A stretch of 64,000 bases of DNA from Branchipolynoe longqiensis (lineage: Eukaryota; Annelida; Polychaeta; Phyllodocida; Polynoidae): contig CM059187.1 of NCBI GenBank assembly GCA_030323885.1, forward strand, positions 135,945,239 to 136,009,238, in the 5' to 3' direction. Under the pieces are notes generated by a model. It had not been told where the DNA came from, did not search any database, and saw nothing but the letters and a program-made list of their open reading frames with translations. Positions 22,237-33,110 of the stretch are shown here, one piece after another. Each line of letters starts with the position of its first letter. Within the stretch, counting starts at the first letter, position 1. The translations under genes were made by a program, and so were the position numbers.

Positions 22237-23030
22237 AGTTCAATTCAAACCATACTAAACAAGAAAAGATGGTAATTATAAATGTTCAATTCAAACCATA
22301 CTAAACAAGAAAAGATGGTAAATATAAATAAATGTTCAATTCAAACCATACTAAACAAGAAAATACGGTAAATATAAATATTCAATTCAACCATGCTAAA
22401 CCAGAAAAGACGGTAAATATAAATATTCAATTCAAACCATACTAAACAAGAAAAGACGGTAAATATAAATAAATGTTCAATTCAAACCATACTAAACAAG
22501 AAAATACGGTAAATATAAATATTCAATTCAACCATGCTAAACCAGAAAAGACGGTAAATATAAATATTCAATTCAAACCATACCAAACAAGAAAAGACGG
22601 TAAATATAAATAAATGTTCAATTCAAACCATACTAAACAAGAAAATACGGTAAATATAAATATTCAATTCAACCATGCTAAACCAGAAAAGACGGTAAAT
22701 ATAAATAAATGTTCAATTCAAACCATACTAAACAAGAAAAGACGGTAAATATAAATAAATGTTCAATTCAAACCATACTAAACAAGAAAATACGGTAAAT
22801 ATAAATATTCAATTCAACCATGCTAAACCAGAAAAGACGGTAAATATAAATATTCAATTCAAACCATACCAAACAAGAAAAGATGGTAAATATAAATAAA
22901 TGTTCAATTCAAACCATACTAAACAAGAAAATACGGTAAATATAAATATTCAATTCAACCATGCTAAACCAGAAAAGACGGTAAATATAAATATTCAATT
23001 CAAACCATACTAAACAAGAAAAGACAGTGA
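22237..23030. repeat. satellite array with higher-order structure
   Basis: Seventeen units of 45-50 bp, all starting TTCAATTCAA. Three unit types alternate: about 50 bp (ending AAATAAATG), about 46 bp (AAAATACGG) and about 45 bp (CCATGCTAAACCAG), giving a roughly 141-bp trimer repeated about five times with one variant register. Not CRISPR: there are no unique spacers. Confidence 0.95.
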
Positions 23031-23399
23031 GACCAAATAATTTGTTTAAAGTTGGTGATCATTCTTTTGATCACACAAATCAGGTTCGGGCGGGCGGTTT
23101 TGATTTATATTTGTTATTTTTCTGATGTATGACGTATATGTAATGCATAACTATGTTCAATGTTGCACAGATTGTGTGCTTACAAAAGTTGAATTGCCGC
23201 TAGCCCCATTACATTTTTAACAGCTTTAAAAAAAAAATTAAATAGACAAAAAATCAGGCACGGTCGATTTTTTCAGGCAAGGGGCTGGACGATCACCAAT
23301 TTTAAATTTTTTATATTTGGCCAACATATAAATAGCCATATTCGACACATTGGATTAGTGTTACTTGTGAATATGTAGCATTGTCTCGGGTCACGGTTT
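23031..23399. other. AT-rich spacer
   Basis: No gene recognised. Confidence 0.4.
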
Positions 23400-23715
23400 A
23401 GTGCGCATTTACAAGCCTGGGCTGGAGAGCTCCTGTCCGGCCGCCCTATAACGAGGGGTGATTGCCCGCTGGCCGCCCACCGTGTGCCGGCGGGCGGGGG
23501 CCGGGTGCCGGGGCGCGCTGCCCGGCGCCGCCCGTGTCGCCCGTGCTTGTCATACTAGTCATAACGCCGCACACCGCGCCGTCCTTATATGGCCCGCAAC
23601 AAAATATAACTGGCAACCGCAATGGCCCCGTACACACAGGTAGTACATTACGCGCGTCAAGCTATGGCCCTATAAGGGCGGCGGTACGACCTGTATAAAG
23701 CGGCCCGGGTCGAGG
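23400..23715 (+). promoter_or_regulatory. CpG-rich, promoter-like island with CArG boxes and TATA
   Basis: Abrupt change to CpG-dense sequence. CCTTATATGG (23583-23592) is a perfect SRF CArG box, CCCTATAAGG (23668-23677) is a one-mismatch second one, and TATAAA lies at 23694-23699. CArG boxes just upstream of a TATA box are typical of actin-type and immediate-early promoters. No recognisable exon follows: G-rich repeat begins at about 23715. A relic or a first-exon promoter with a distant gene are both possible. Confidence 0.3.
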
Positions 23716-23995
23716 TGGCGGCGGTGGGAGGTTGGCGATGGGCTGATGGGTGGGAGGGTGGGTGGGTAGGTGGGGGGATGCAGCATGTGGTGGTGAAGGA
23801 AAGGGGAAGAGGGAGATGGGGAGGGGGTGGAGCTGAGATTGGGAGAGAGGGGAGGGGTAGCGGAGGGGTAGATAGGGGTGGAAGGAGGATGAGGAGGGGG
23901 AGCGGAGAGAGGGGAAGGGAGTGGAGGAGGAGGGCAGAGATGGAGGGGAGAAGGGCGGGTGTAGAGGGGGAGGAGAGGGGGCGGAGGGGGCATGT
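23716..23995. repeat. G-rich polypurine tract
   Basis: GGAGGGG and GGGTGG units with few C or T. Confidence 0.88.
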
Positions 23996-24063
23996 TGACG
24001 GCAGCACAGATGGGGGTGGGTTGTCACTCAGAATGGTTCTGTTCTGTTCACCGGGTTAGCTAA

Positions 24064-24480
24064 TGTGCCTGTCATACTATGCCGGATTGAGCAACGGACA
24101 GAATTTTCTAGTCCGGTGGTGTTCGGGTGGGATAAGTATCAAAATGTATTAAAATGTGTCAAAATGTTGCGATATCGGGTCAAAGGTTGCCGGACGAACG
24201 GACATGAAACAGACATGAAACGGACATGAAATGTACATGAACGGATAGCCAACGGAAGATAAGTGGACTAAACAAACTCAAACCAGACAAGAACCGTAGA
24301 CGTCAATCTAACGGCATCCGTTCCAAGTTTGTGCATGCTCAAAACTTTTAACGGATCGGGCCAGATATCAATGGATATGCAACGGATATAAAACGGACAC
24401 AAATTGGACTTTGCCGGATATCAACAGACTTTGTTCGGTTTCTTTCCGTTTCCCCAATCCGGTGATGTGTGACAGAGCCT
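24064..24480. mobile_element. GTCACAC-type MITE, 417 bp
   Basis: Ends TGTGCCTGTCATACTATGCC and, right end reverse complemented, AGGCTCTGTCACACATCACC. Both lead into CCGGATTG. Flanks are TAA (24061-24063) and TTA (24481-24483). The interior repeats ACGGACATGAA-like and CGGAT motifs. The left half matches 59345-59488. Confidence 0.78.
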
Positions 24481-24494
24481 TTACAGACTAAAGC

Positions 24495-25165
24495 TATTGC
24501 TCCAATACCTCCCCCAATACATCTCCGAATACCTCCCCCAATACCGGCACCAATCCCAGCACCAATACACAGTCAGTCATAAAACCTCCCTATTAGTAAT
24601 AGTATTACATTTCCCAATACCTCCCCCAATACCGCCACCAATACCTCCACCAATACCTCCCTAAGACCTCCACCAATACCTACCAAATACCTACCCAATA
24701 CCCCCCCCCCTAATACGTCCACCAACACCTTCACTAACACCTCCCACTACCTCCACCAATCCTTCCTCCACTACCCCCCCCCCCAATACCGCCATCGATA
24801 GGTCCACCAAAACCTCCCCAATACCACCCTAATACTTTCCCCAATATCTACCACAATACCTCCCCCAATACCGCCACCGATAGCTCCATCAATACCTTCA
24901 CCAATACCTCCACTAATGCCTCTGCCAATAACGATATATATACCTCCACCAATACCTCCCTAATACCTGCATCAATACCTCCCCAATACCTCCTCAATAC
25001 CTCCTCTAATACCTCAACCAATACCTTCACTAATATCTCCCTATACCTCCATCAATACCAACCCTAATACCTCCCCCAATAACAATACCAATATCGATAC
25101 CTCCACCAATACCTCCTTAATACCTCCAAACCCGACCCCAGTATCTCCTCAATGCTTTTACCAAT
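24495..25165. repeat. 12-bp-like minisatellite CCAATACCTCCA
   Basis: Irregular units of CCAATACCTCCA/CCCC over about 670 bp. Confidence 0.9.
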
Positions 25166-25763
25166 ACCTCTCCCACCTCCCTCCTCTCCTCTCCTCTCCC
25201 TCTCTCAGGCGTGCCAACACACATATCCACACATACGCGCACACCCACAACCTCCATTGGTGACATAACTTCCGGTTCATGTTCTTCAGTTAATAGGAGG
25301 TCTTGGCATCCTCAACCATCTTAGGCCACGCCCAGCCCCGGTCTCTCCCACCCCCCACACCCCTCACCCTGTCTCCGTCCCTCACTCCCCCCACCCTCCC
25401 GGTCTCCCGCCCCTCACCCGGTCTCCATCGCTCACTTCCTCACGCACACTCTCCCGATCTCCACCCCCACCCCCGCCACCGTCCCCCAGCTTTCCGCCCA
25501 TCTCCCCACACCCGACCAGCCTGACCCAGCCATAGATGAGCCCAATGACATTTCCATCTCCATACCTCTTGCAACTCTCACATCGCACCCCCCCCCCGCA
25601 CACTCTCCTCCACCTCCACCCCAACCCCCACACAGCTATGACCTCCTTCATCACATATTTTAGATATCCAAGTAAGAAACTATACTGGCCCAGCATATCG
25701 ACACCAGAATCTATCCACTTAATCCGCGCGTATTGAACGCCGCCCATTCAATCACTCACTTAG
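25166..25763. other. C-rich low-complexity then complex sequence
   Basis: CTCC, CACC and CCAC-rich to about 25630. ORFs are Pro/Ser/His artefacts. The remaining 130 bp are complex with no gene seen. Confidence 0.5.
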
Positions 25764-26246
25764 AGCTGCATAGTCCGATGTTTTTGGTTGGTTGGTTGTT
25801 GGGGTTTTACGTCCTGGCAACATCTAAGGTCATATCAGGACGAGTGCCTACTTGTAACAGTGCACATGCATAGCGACTTTATAGTGCTGCCCCACTGGGA
25901 GACCAGGCCACCAGCACCATGACCTGATATCACATTATCCTGACACTGAGCCAACCAGTCCTCACCCTATCCTAATAATGCCAAATGCCTGGCTAGGAAG
26001 CGACAAGTATCAAATTTTAAGTCATTGATTTGACTCGAGCAAGCTTCCGTCCTCCAAAACGGGGGACGGATGCTCAACTCATTTGGCCATCCTGTATGGT
26101 CCCGATGCTTTTGAGTTTCTACTATTTTGTGTGATAAATACATGACATTGATCATTATAATCTACTTTACTTTAGTTTGAAGTATTTTTTATCTTAAGTG
26201 GTTACCCTTGGAGATATTTGAAATGAAAACATGCCAAATAGTTTTG
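25764..26246 (+). mobile_element. TTAA-family element, 5' half, split by SINE-A
   Basis: AGCTGCATAGTCCGATG at the left end, interrupted by SINE-A, then CTTTTGAGTTTCTACTATTT, TTGATCATTATAATCTAC and GATATTTGAAATGAAAAC. It stops where LINE sequence begins. Confidence 0.78.
25787..26102 (-). mobile_element. SINE-A with target duplication
   Basis: Complete minus-strand copy. The 11-bp flanks CGATGTTTTTG (25776-25786) and CGATGCTTTTG (26103-26113) differ by one base and lie in the TTAA element, so the insertion is into known sequence. Confidence 0.88.
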
Positions 26247-27267
26247 CGCCTGTCTGGACATGTTCTTGCGAGACCTCTATTTGCTCCCCGAGAGAGTGCC
26301 GCTGGTAATTTTAACTTTTGCAGGCAGCTTTCACGAAATGTACAACCGCACAAATATACAGTCCAGACAGAGCGCTGACCAATTCAATGTCACACACTTC
26401 AGAGCGAAGACCAAGACTACTCGGATACTGGTGAGAGAGAGATGCTATTCGCAGATGACAGTGCACTGGTTGCCCACTCTGCTGAAGAGATCCAGAAAAT
26501 AGTGGGCGCTTTCTCAGATGCGTCAAAGAAGTTCGGCCTGAAGATTAACATCAAGAAGGCGGAGATTCTGTACCAACCCAACTCTACAAGAACCCGAGAG
26601 GAGGATATCATGGTTGACGGAAACAAGCTGAACTCTGTTCCGGAATTCACTTACCTCGGAAGCACTATATCGAGTGATGGACGCATTGATGCTGAAATAC
26701 AGAGGAGGATGGCCAAGGCTAGCACATCTTTCGGCCGACTACGCCAGAGACTCTGGAACAACCACCATGTGTCCATGCGGATCAAAGCCAAGATCTACCG
26801 TGCAATCGTGCTATCCACCCTACAATATGGAGCCGAGGCCTGGACAGTGTACAGACAACAGGTGGAAATGCTGCATGCCTTCATGATGCGACATCTGCGT
26901 TCGATCATGAGGCTAACCTGGAAGGACAAAGTGACAAATAAGGAAATACTCGAACGGACAGTGCTGCCCTCTAAGGAAGATCTTCTGATAAAAAAGAATC
27001 TCCAGTGGACTGGACACTTCATGAGGATGTCATCAGATAGGCTACGAAAGCAGATCCTCTACTCTGAACTGTCTTCTGGTTACAGAAAGAGTGGTCGCCC
27101 TCATCCCGGTTCAAGGATACCATCAAGAGAAACCTGAAGCTGAGAGACATTAAGACCGACTCATTGATATCACTCTCACAGCAGAGAGCTAAATGGGGAG
27201 CGACAGTCAAGTAATGAAAGCAGTCTTTGTTGCATCATGACCGACAGCATGATGATGATGATGATGA

Positions 27268-27268
<1 letters not shown>
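26247..27268 (+). mobile_element. 5'-truncated LINE (non-LTR retrotransposon)
   Basis: Holds the later part of a reverse transcriptase and C-terminal region, a short 3' UTR and a terminal (ATG)n tail (about 27249-27268), as in many invertebrate LINEs. Endonuclease and early RT blocks are absent. The 3' end matches the minus-strand copy at 33600-33965. Clade not assigned. Confidence 0.85.
26260..27213 (+). pseudogene. broken LINE reverse transcriptase fragment
   Basis: The catalytic box FADD appears as LFADDSALVAHSAEEIQ (about 26445). Downstream are FTYLGSTISSDG, RLWNNHHVS and LSTLQYGAEAWT, and near the end LTWKDKVTNKEI and LQWTGHFMRM, all typical of LINE RT C-termini. Residues before FADD (QSADQFNVTHFRAKTKTT) are in another frame, so there is a frameshift at about 26440. 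A second lies near 27105, after which KRNLKLRDIKTDS continues to a stop at about 27213. It cannot make a working enzyme. Confidence 0.9.

Positions 27269-27311
<43 letters not shown>
27269..27311. repeat. TA microsatellite at LINE tail
   Basis: TA run directly after the (ATG)n tail. Confidence 0.95.
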
Positions 27312-27316
<5 letters not shown>

Positions 27317-27319
27317 CAC

Positions 27320-27605
27320 ATCACCTTGGATGGACTATTGGTTAGAGCGCCTAAGTGTGAAGGGCATTAGTGGTTCGATCTTTGGCCTAGTCAAACCTAA
27401 TTAGATGCACAAATCGAACACCTTGCCTGCTACATGGCAATCCCATGATGGAGCAAAGGACTTTGTTAGCCCAGAGTCAGGACAATATGACTGAGCGGAG
27501 CAGCACTATACAGCCACCATGATTGCGCACTGCCAACAGTCGATGACCGTTTCTATATGACTTCAGATGGTGCTAGGACGTAAAACTTCCAATTAATTAA
27601 CCAAT
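27320..27605 (+). mobile_element. SINE-A with alternative head
   Basis: Head TGGATGGACTATTGGTTAGA (A box) and AGTGGTTCGATC (B box), then a diverged body and tail GCTAGGACGTAAAACTTCC. The head is unlike the 54371 type. Confidence 0.8.
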
Positions 27606-28376
27606 CAACACCCCATATGACCTACTCACCCCAGCCCACCCCCGCCCACCTCCCAGCCCCGCCCGTACAGAATCGCCCACAACTCGTCACACTCTACTTG
27701 TCGCCCGGGTGGATCCAGGAGACTGCCGCCACCTCCATAGCCCCAGGCCATTATTCGCCAGGGGGTGTGGTTTATCAACAGCTCGTCGAGCATTCCCTCC
27801 AAATAAACATACCTATTGTATTCCACACACAAATAACTACCGGATATCAATGCTAGTGGTGTGTTCTGAATTCACGTGGAGGGTAAGCCCTTTATTATTA
27901 TTATTATTGGTATCAGGACTGTTGTTTTTCCCCCGAATTTATTATTTTTGTGAGCAATTAACGTTGATGAGTTAGTAAAATGTTCCCGTGGTGATCAGCA
28001 CCGGGTGAACTCACACTCACAGGTTCATCCCGGCGTTGTCTCCCTGCCCACACCATCATACACCCCCCCCCCCTCCAACCCCATCACACCTCCCGCACAC
28101 CCCTATCACTCCCCACCCACCCACCCACCCACCCACTCACCCATTAAACTTTAATACTTCTCATGACCGGTTTGATCTCTGTCCGTCCAATACCCCCTCA
28201 TTGCCCTAGTTGACCCTCCCATCCAATCCATCCACTTTTAAGTACCACAATAGAATGTCAGTGATGGATGTTATTTATTCATTTATTTATTTTAAAGGAG
28301 GGGGGGGGGGGTAAGGGACGAAAAAAAAGAGTGGCGACGAAAATGGCCCTTCAAATGTTGTTGTTGTTGTAATTAT
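27606..28376. other. complex and C-rich spacer
   Basis: Proline-coding C-rich tracts at 27610-27670 and 28060-28145. Complex DNA at 27840-28050 includes a TTATTATTATT run and AGCAATTAACG. No gene recognised. Confidence 0.4.
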
Positions 28377-28600
28377 CCCCCAAAAATACATCCATATTAA
28401 AGGAATGTGATAAGGGAATGACGGGGAGAAATGAATATCCCCCCTCGGTGGAAAAAAGGGAAAAAAGGAAATTCTCCTCCAAAAATACATCCATATTAAA
28501 AGAATTGAATAAGGGAGTGACGGGGGGAAATGAATATCACCCCTCGGAAAAAAGGGAAAAAAAGGAAATTCTCCTAAAAAAATACATCCATATTAAATAA
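28377..28600. repeat. tandem repeat, about 98 bp, 2.3 copies
   Basis: AAAAATACATCCATATTAAA recurs at about 28381, 28480 and 28578, with ACGGGGAGAAATGAATATC-like sequence between. Confidence 0.88.
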
Positions 28601-28929
28601 AAGCCAATAAAAAATAAGCCCCGACCATCATTAAATAGTATTATTTATTATTACTTTTCCGGATTATATATATATTTTTATCAGTGGGTGCCAGACGGTG
28701 AGCACACATGCTGAGTGCATGCTTGTGTTTTGCACGCGTTCTGTGTGTCGGGGTGAGTGGGTGCTGAGAAGGGCTGGGTGGGTGGGTATTGAGAGAGGGC
28801 GGGAGGGGCTAGATACACTGAGTGCAGCTGGTACAGTCAGGGGGTGACCGCCCCCTATCCCTACCACTACCCCCCCCCCCCATACCTACCTAACTTGGTT
28901 TCTCCCCCCCCCCCCACACACACACACAC
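28601..28929. other. spacer with GT/GGGT-rich patch and C-runs
   Basis: No gene seen. GGGTGGGTG simple sequence near 28750-28790 and C-runs near 28870 and 28910. Confidence 0.4.
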
Positions 28930-29300
28930 CCCGCGCTTTCACCATCCCTTCTGCACCCGTCAAAATCATTGAACCCGTGACCTTTCTGATGAATTTAATG
29001 CCACCGCCATCGCCAACAACCAACCTTTGAAGAATTCCTCGAACAATGCGCCTCGGAGAACAAAAAAAAACAAAAACACCCAAAATGAAATAAAACTAGG
29101 AGTGTGTGTGTGGTGGGTAGGTGGGTGGGTGGGTAGGTGGGGGGGGGGGGGACTCGTGCATGTTCGAATGCTATTGTCATGCAAATGTCCACTGGGCAAG
29201 TTTTCGTCGCAGGGGACACAATTCTAGCGCATTAATAATGTAATGCACTGCCCCTGGGACCCTGCCTCATTAAAGTGTGGAAATGATGCTTGGCCAGCGG
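28930..29300. promoter_or_regulatory. enhancer-like island with SOX-OCT-like site
   Basis: TATTGTCATGCAAAT (29172-29186) is one base from the canonical SOX-OCT composite site, with a perfect octamer ATGCAAAT. An 18-bp near-palindrome, GCATTAATAATGTAATGC (29229-29246), follows 43 bp later and resembles POU/homeodomain sites. A G-run (about 29140-29151) splits the island. No coding signal. Confidence 0.3.
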
Positions 29301-29497
29301 CCAGGGAGGCAGGCCGACCCCTCTACCAACCCCCCCCCCCCCCCCTTGCAACACCTACCGGGAGCAATGGGTGGACGGTAAAACAAAATAACAAACCACA
29401 AATAAAATTAAAGTGGTGAAGCAAAGCTTGGAAAAAAAAACATAGTACATACACACACAATTTTGCGTGTATATTTGAATTGAAAGCAGTGATTGTA

Positions 29498-29761
29498 TCA
29501 AGCGGAATATAAGAAAATGTCAATCTTATCCCGACACCTTGTGATGATGAAGTCGATCACATGCCAGAGTCTGGAACGAGGATGCATCCAAGTGGTCTTG
29601 CATTCATCCTTCCGCTTAAACATGGTGTTTGTCACTATCAGTTCGAACTCAGAGCACAAAGCCAGTAGGAGCTCACCATTGCAGTTGTGTTTCCCGATTC
29701 CATGTTTGCCCATGACCAAGGGCCACTTGTTTATATTCCCATAATATATTATAGAGCACAC
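29498..29761 (-). pseudogene. LINE AP-endonuclease fragment
   Basis: An 87-residue minus-strand frame contains GKHGIGKHNCNGELLLALCS, FELIVTNTMFKRKDE, TTWMHPRSRLWHVIDFI and RCRDKID, which are characteristic of the C-terminal part of the LINE endonuclease domain. It ends abruptly, with no RT downstream on the minus strand. Probably the same LINE group as 26247-27268, but they are separate insertions because the strands differ. Confidence 0.88.
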
Positions 29762-29980
29762 ACATATACATATACAGTGTTGACAGTGTTATACAGTTAT
29801 ACAGTATAATGACAGTGTTAAGCGTCCGTGGTTAGGACAGCTGGCGGTGGTGGTGCCAGTGGTCACGTGGTACTCCGCACCAAATGTATCAACGAATAGC
29901 AGTAACAAATAGAATAGTAATTAAAACAACTCAGTTCCGCTACTTTATACTCATATATATATATATGCATAATACATGTG
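29762..29980. repeat. GGTGGCGCC-repeat remnant, AT-rich
   Basis: TGGCGGTGGTGGTGCCAGTGG near 29842, TTTATACTCATATATA and ATGCATAATACATG near 29943 resemble the dispersed repeat. Weak. Confidence 0.35.
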
Positions 29981-30104
29981 TGTTGTTTGTTGGGTATGTA
30001 CAACCTAGCAACATGTAAGGTAATATAAGGACGGATGCCGACTGGTGACAGTGCACACTCATGGTGACTTTATAGTGCTGCCCCGCTGGGAGACCAAGCC
30101 CCCA
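29981..30104 (-). mobile_element. SINE-A 3' fragment
   Basis: GGTGACAGTGCACACTCATG and GACTTTATAGTGCTGCCCC match the body. The head side is missing. Confidence 0.75.
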
Positions 30105-30227
30105 GTGTGGTCATCATGCAATGTTGTACTTTACTTTGAAATACTTACATATTTATATGTATATGCATGTTTTTAAGAAAAGGTATTGCCGAACGCCAGA
30201 ACCATGGACAATACAACTTTAAGTTAA

Positions 30228-30572
30228 AGCTGCATAGTCCGATGAAATATCAAATTTTCAAAACCAAACCAATTATCTAGATTTGATTTTACATATCTAA
30301 CTTAGATACTGATGCACTTATTAAGCATTTGTTTCTGTGTAGAAGGCAATACTGAGTCAATTTAACAGAACCTGTTACTGCAGAAGTCTATGGGGTCACA
30401 GTTTTGGCAAGCTTGCCAAAACTAATCTTCCATGTTTGCACTCAAAATATCTCAAAAGTTTACCATTTAAAATAAAAGTAACTTTGAACTGTAAAGTAGA
30501 TACCAGTGATCGATCTAATATATTTATCTCAGAAAAAAATACAGAAATTCAAAACCATCCAACTATGCAACT
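30228..30572 (-). mobile_element. TTAA-family element, intact 345-bp copy
   Basis: TIRs AGCTGCATAGTCCGATG and (reverse complement of right end) AGTTGCATAGTTGGATGG. TTAA at both ends (30224-30227 and 30573-30576). The interior matches the copies at 13341, 16436, 54968 and 57698. Non-coding. Useful as the family reference. Confidence 0.88.
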
Positions 30573-31479
30573 TTAAAGTTTAACACAGGGAGTAGCATGA
30601 GTCGCACCGATTGACCCCCACCCCCTCCCACCACCACCCCCCACCACCCCCACCCAGCAGCTACAATTGTCATCGATGGACGCAAGGTCGGAGGCTGTTT
30701 AAAAAGTGTTCCGTTAACGAGATTCATTTGTGAAAAGCATGGAGCGAAAGAAAAGCGCGGGTGTGTGGAGGGGAGGGGGCAGGGGGGGGGGGAGGGGAGG
30801 GAGGAGGGAGGGGGAGGGGGAGTGAGGGGGGGAGGGAGGGTGGCGGCGGCCGTGGGTGTGGAGCCGTTGAAGGTTAAGGAGCGAAACATGAATGGTTCAG
30901 GACCCGGTGTATCGACGTGGCCCGGCGCCTTGTCCCCAGAGGGCCGGTCTGCTCACCCCCCCCCCCCCCCGCAAACAAATCCACCATTATAAATTCACAT
31001 ACTTCTTTTCAAATATTCATACAACTACCGGGGGAAGGGGGGGGGGGAGGGGGAAAGAGAAAGATGGAATTTAATATTCATCAACAACTCACACCACTCA
31101 CTGAGGGAGTGCCTCGACATGAATGGATGTCGAAAAATATGTGACGAGTTGATAGTGTGAGGATCCAGAGGGTTAGATATTTTGGTGTTTTTTTATTTTG
31201 TTTTGTTTTTGATGGGTTTTTAAATGGGTTGTTGCTTGTCTTTGTGTGGGTTTTGTGTGTGTGTGTTGGTTTTTAGTGTTTTTTTCCTGGGGTCTTTTTT
31301 GTTTGTTTGTTTGTTTGTTTGTTTGGGGGGGGGGGGGTTTCAGGTTGGTGTGGTATTGAGATGTGTTAGTAGTCTGCTCCCCTGGAGAACTCCGTGACCC
31401 GCAGTTGTGTTCATTGTACAGGGAATACTTCAAAAAGAGCATCAATTCCTGGAGGCGCCATCTTTTAAGAGAGACAGTG
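30573..31479. other. mixed low-complexity spacer
   Basis: CCACC tract near 30615-30655, G-rich 30755-30840, C-run near 30957, G-run near 31035, (GTTT)n at about 31296-31325, G-run near 31326. The complex parts between show no gene. Confidence 0.5.
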
Positions 31480-32225
31480 TAGGTTGTGGAGGGGGTGGGG
31501 GTGGAGGTGTAGAGGTGGGGGTGGGATAGGGGGTAGGAAGAGGATGAGGGGAAAGGGTGGTGGAGAGGGACGGGGGGAAGGGATGAGAGAAGGGTGCGGA
31601 GAGGAGAGGGGAGGAGGGCGGGGAGGGAGAGGAGAGGAGGAGAGGGGAGGGGAGAGGAGGGGGTGGAGGGAGGGGAAGGGAGAGGAGAGGAGGGGAGGGG
31701 AGAGGATGGGGGAGAGGGGAGGAAGAGGAGAGGAGGGGAGGGAGGGGAAGGGAGGGGGAGAGAATGTGATGGGGAGGGGAGGGGAGAGGAGAGGAGAGGA
31801 GAGGAGAGGAGAGGAGAGGAGAGGAGAGGAGAGGAGAGGAGAGGAACGAGGAGATGAGAGAGTGGCGAGGAGCGAGGGGCGAGGGGAGAGGGGAGAGGGA
31901 AGCGGGGAAAGGGGGGAGAAGTGAGAATGGAGCAGAGGGGAGAGGGGAGGGGAACGGAGGGAACAGAGGAGAGGGACCAGAAGAGAGGAGGGCGGACTAG
32001 AGAGGAGGAGAAAGCAGAGGGAGGGTAGGAAACGAAGGAAAGGAGAGAGGAGTAGATGAGAAGGATGTGAGGGCAAGGGGGAGGGTAGCGAACAGTGGGG
32101 AGGAGAGAATAGAGGGAGCAAAGGAGGAGGGTGGAGGGGATTGCGGTACCGGGGAGAGGGTGGAGGGAAACGGAGAGGAGGGGACGGGAGGGGAGGGGGG
32201 GCGTAGGGGGAGGTAGTGGACAGAG
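31480..32225. repeat. polypurine array with (GGAGA)n core
   Basis: Nearly pure purine for about 700 bp. A regular GGAGA pentanucleotide core lies at about 31785-31845. The reverse strand gives a Pro/Ser/Leu-rich artefact ORF of 389 codons extending beyond the array. Confidence 0.93.
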
Positions 32226-32454
32226 CATATGGGCGTTCACATGTCCTTCTCCTGTGTATGAGGGTGAGGGGGCGGGTATTGAAAGATGCGCCCCGTTCAC
32301 TACCCTTTGACCGGAGCCCCAACAAGCAAGGCTGGGCGGCACAATGAGCGAATGTCCAGCTACCAGCGACGGACAGTAATAGAATCGGCGCTAACTGCTA
32401 AGACACGTGGCGAGCCGAACTCACTCGCAGCTGGACACAATGGGTGGGTGGACG
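32226..32454. other. complex spacer between polypurine arrays
   Basis: No gene or repeat recognised. Confidence 0.4.
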
Positions 32455-33110
32455 GGTGGTGAGTGGGGGGAGGGGGGGGGGGGGGGGAGGGGGAAGGGGG
32501 TCTAAATACAGGAGATGCTGGCTGGGAGGTGAGGCTCTGTCCGTGCTGGGTGAAACTTTGTACTGGACGTAGATAGGGGTGAGAGGGGTGGGTAGGGCGG
32601 TAGGGGAGTGGGGAGGTAGAGGGGAGAGGGGGAAGGGGAGGGGAGGGGGAATGGGGAAAGGGGGAGGGGAGGGGATAGGGGCAAGGGTTGAGGTGGGTTT
32701 TCAATTGACTGACCCACCTGGTGGTGAACGGGGTGACCGGGTGGCGAGGGGTCGGGAGGGGCGGTGAGAAGGGGGGGGAGGAGGGGGGGGGAGGGGAGGG
32801 GAGGGGGAGGGAGGGGAGGGGGGGGGAGGGGAGGGAGGGGAGGGGAGGGGATGGAAGAGGAGGGGACGGGAGGAGAGGGGAGGGGGGAGGGGAGGGGAGG
32901 GGAGGGGAGGGAGGAGGAGGGAGGAGAGGAGAGGAGAGGGGAGGAGAGGAGAGGAGAGGAGGGGAGGGGAGGGGAAGGGGAGGGGAAGGGGAGGGGAGGG
33001 GAAGGGGAGGGGTGGAGGGGAGGAGGGGAAGGGGAGGGGAGTAGGGGGGGGGGGGGAGGGGAGAGGAGAGGAGGGGAGGGGAGGGGAGGGGAGGGGGGAG
33101 GGAGGAGGGT
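32455..33110. repeat. polypurine array (GGGGA), including ~146-nt pure purine run
   Basis: GGGGA and GGGAGG units. The run at about 32867-33012 has no pyrimidine. A complex patch at 32500-32575 and a short one near 32700-32740 interrupt it. Confidence 0.92.

Noticed and set aside
22237..23030. CRISPR-like array
   Set aside because: Units are contiguous with no unique spacers, in an animal genome context.
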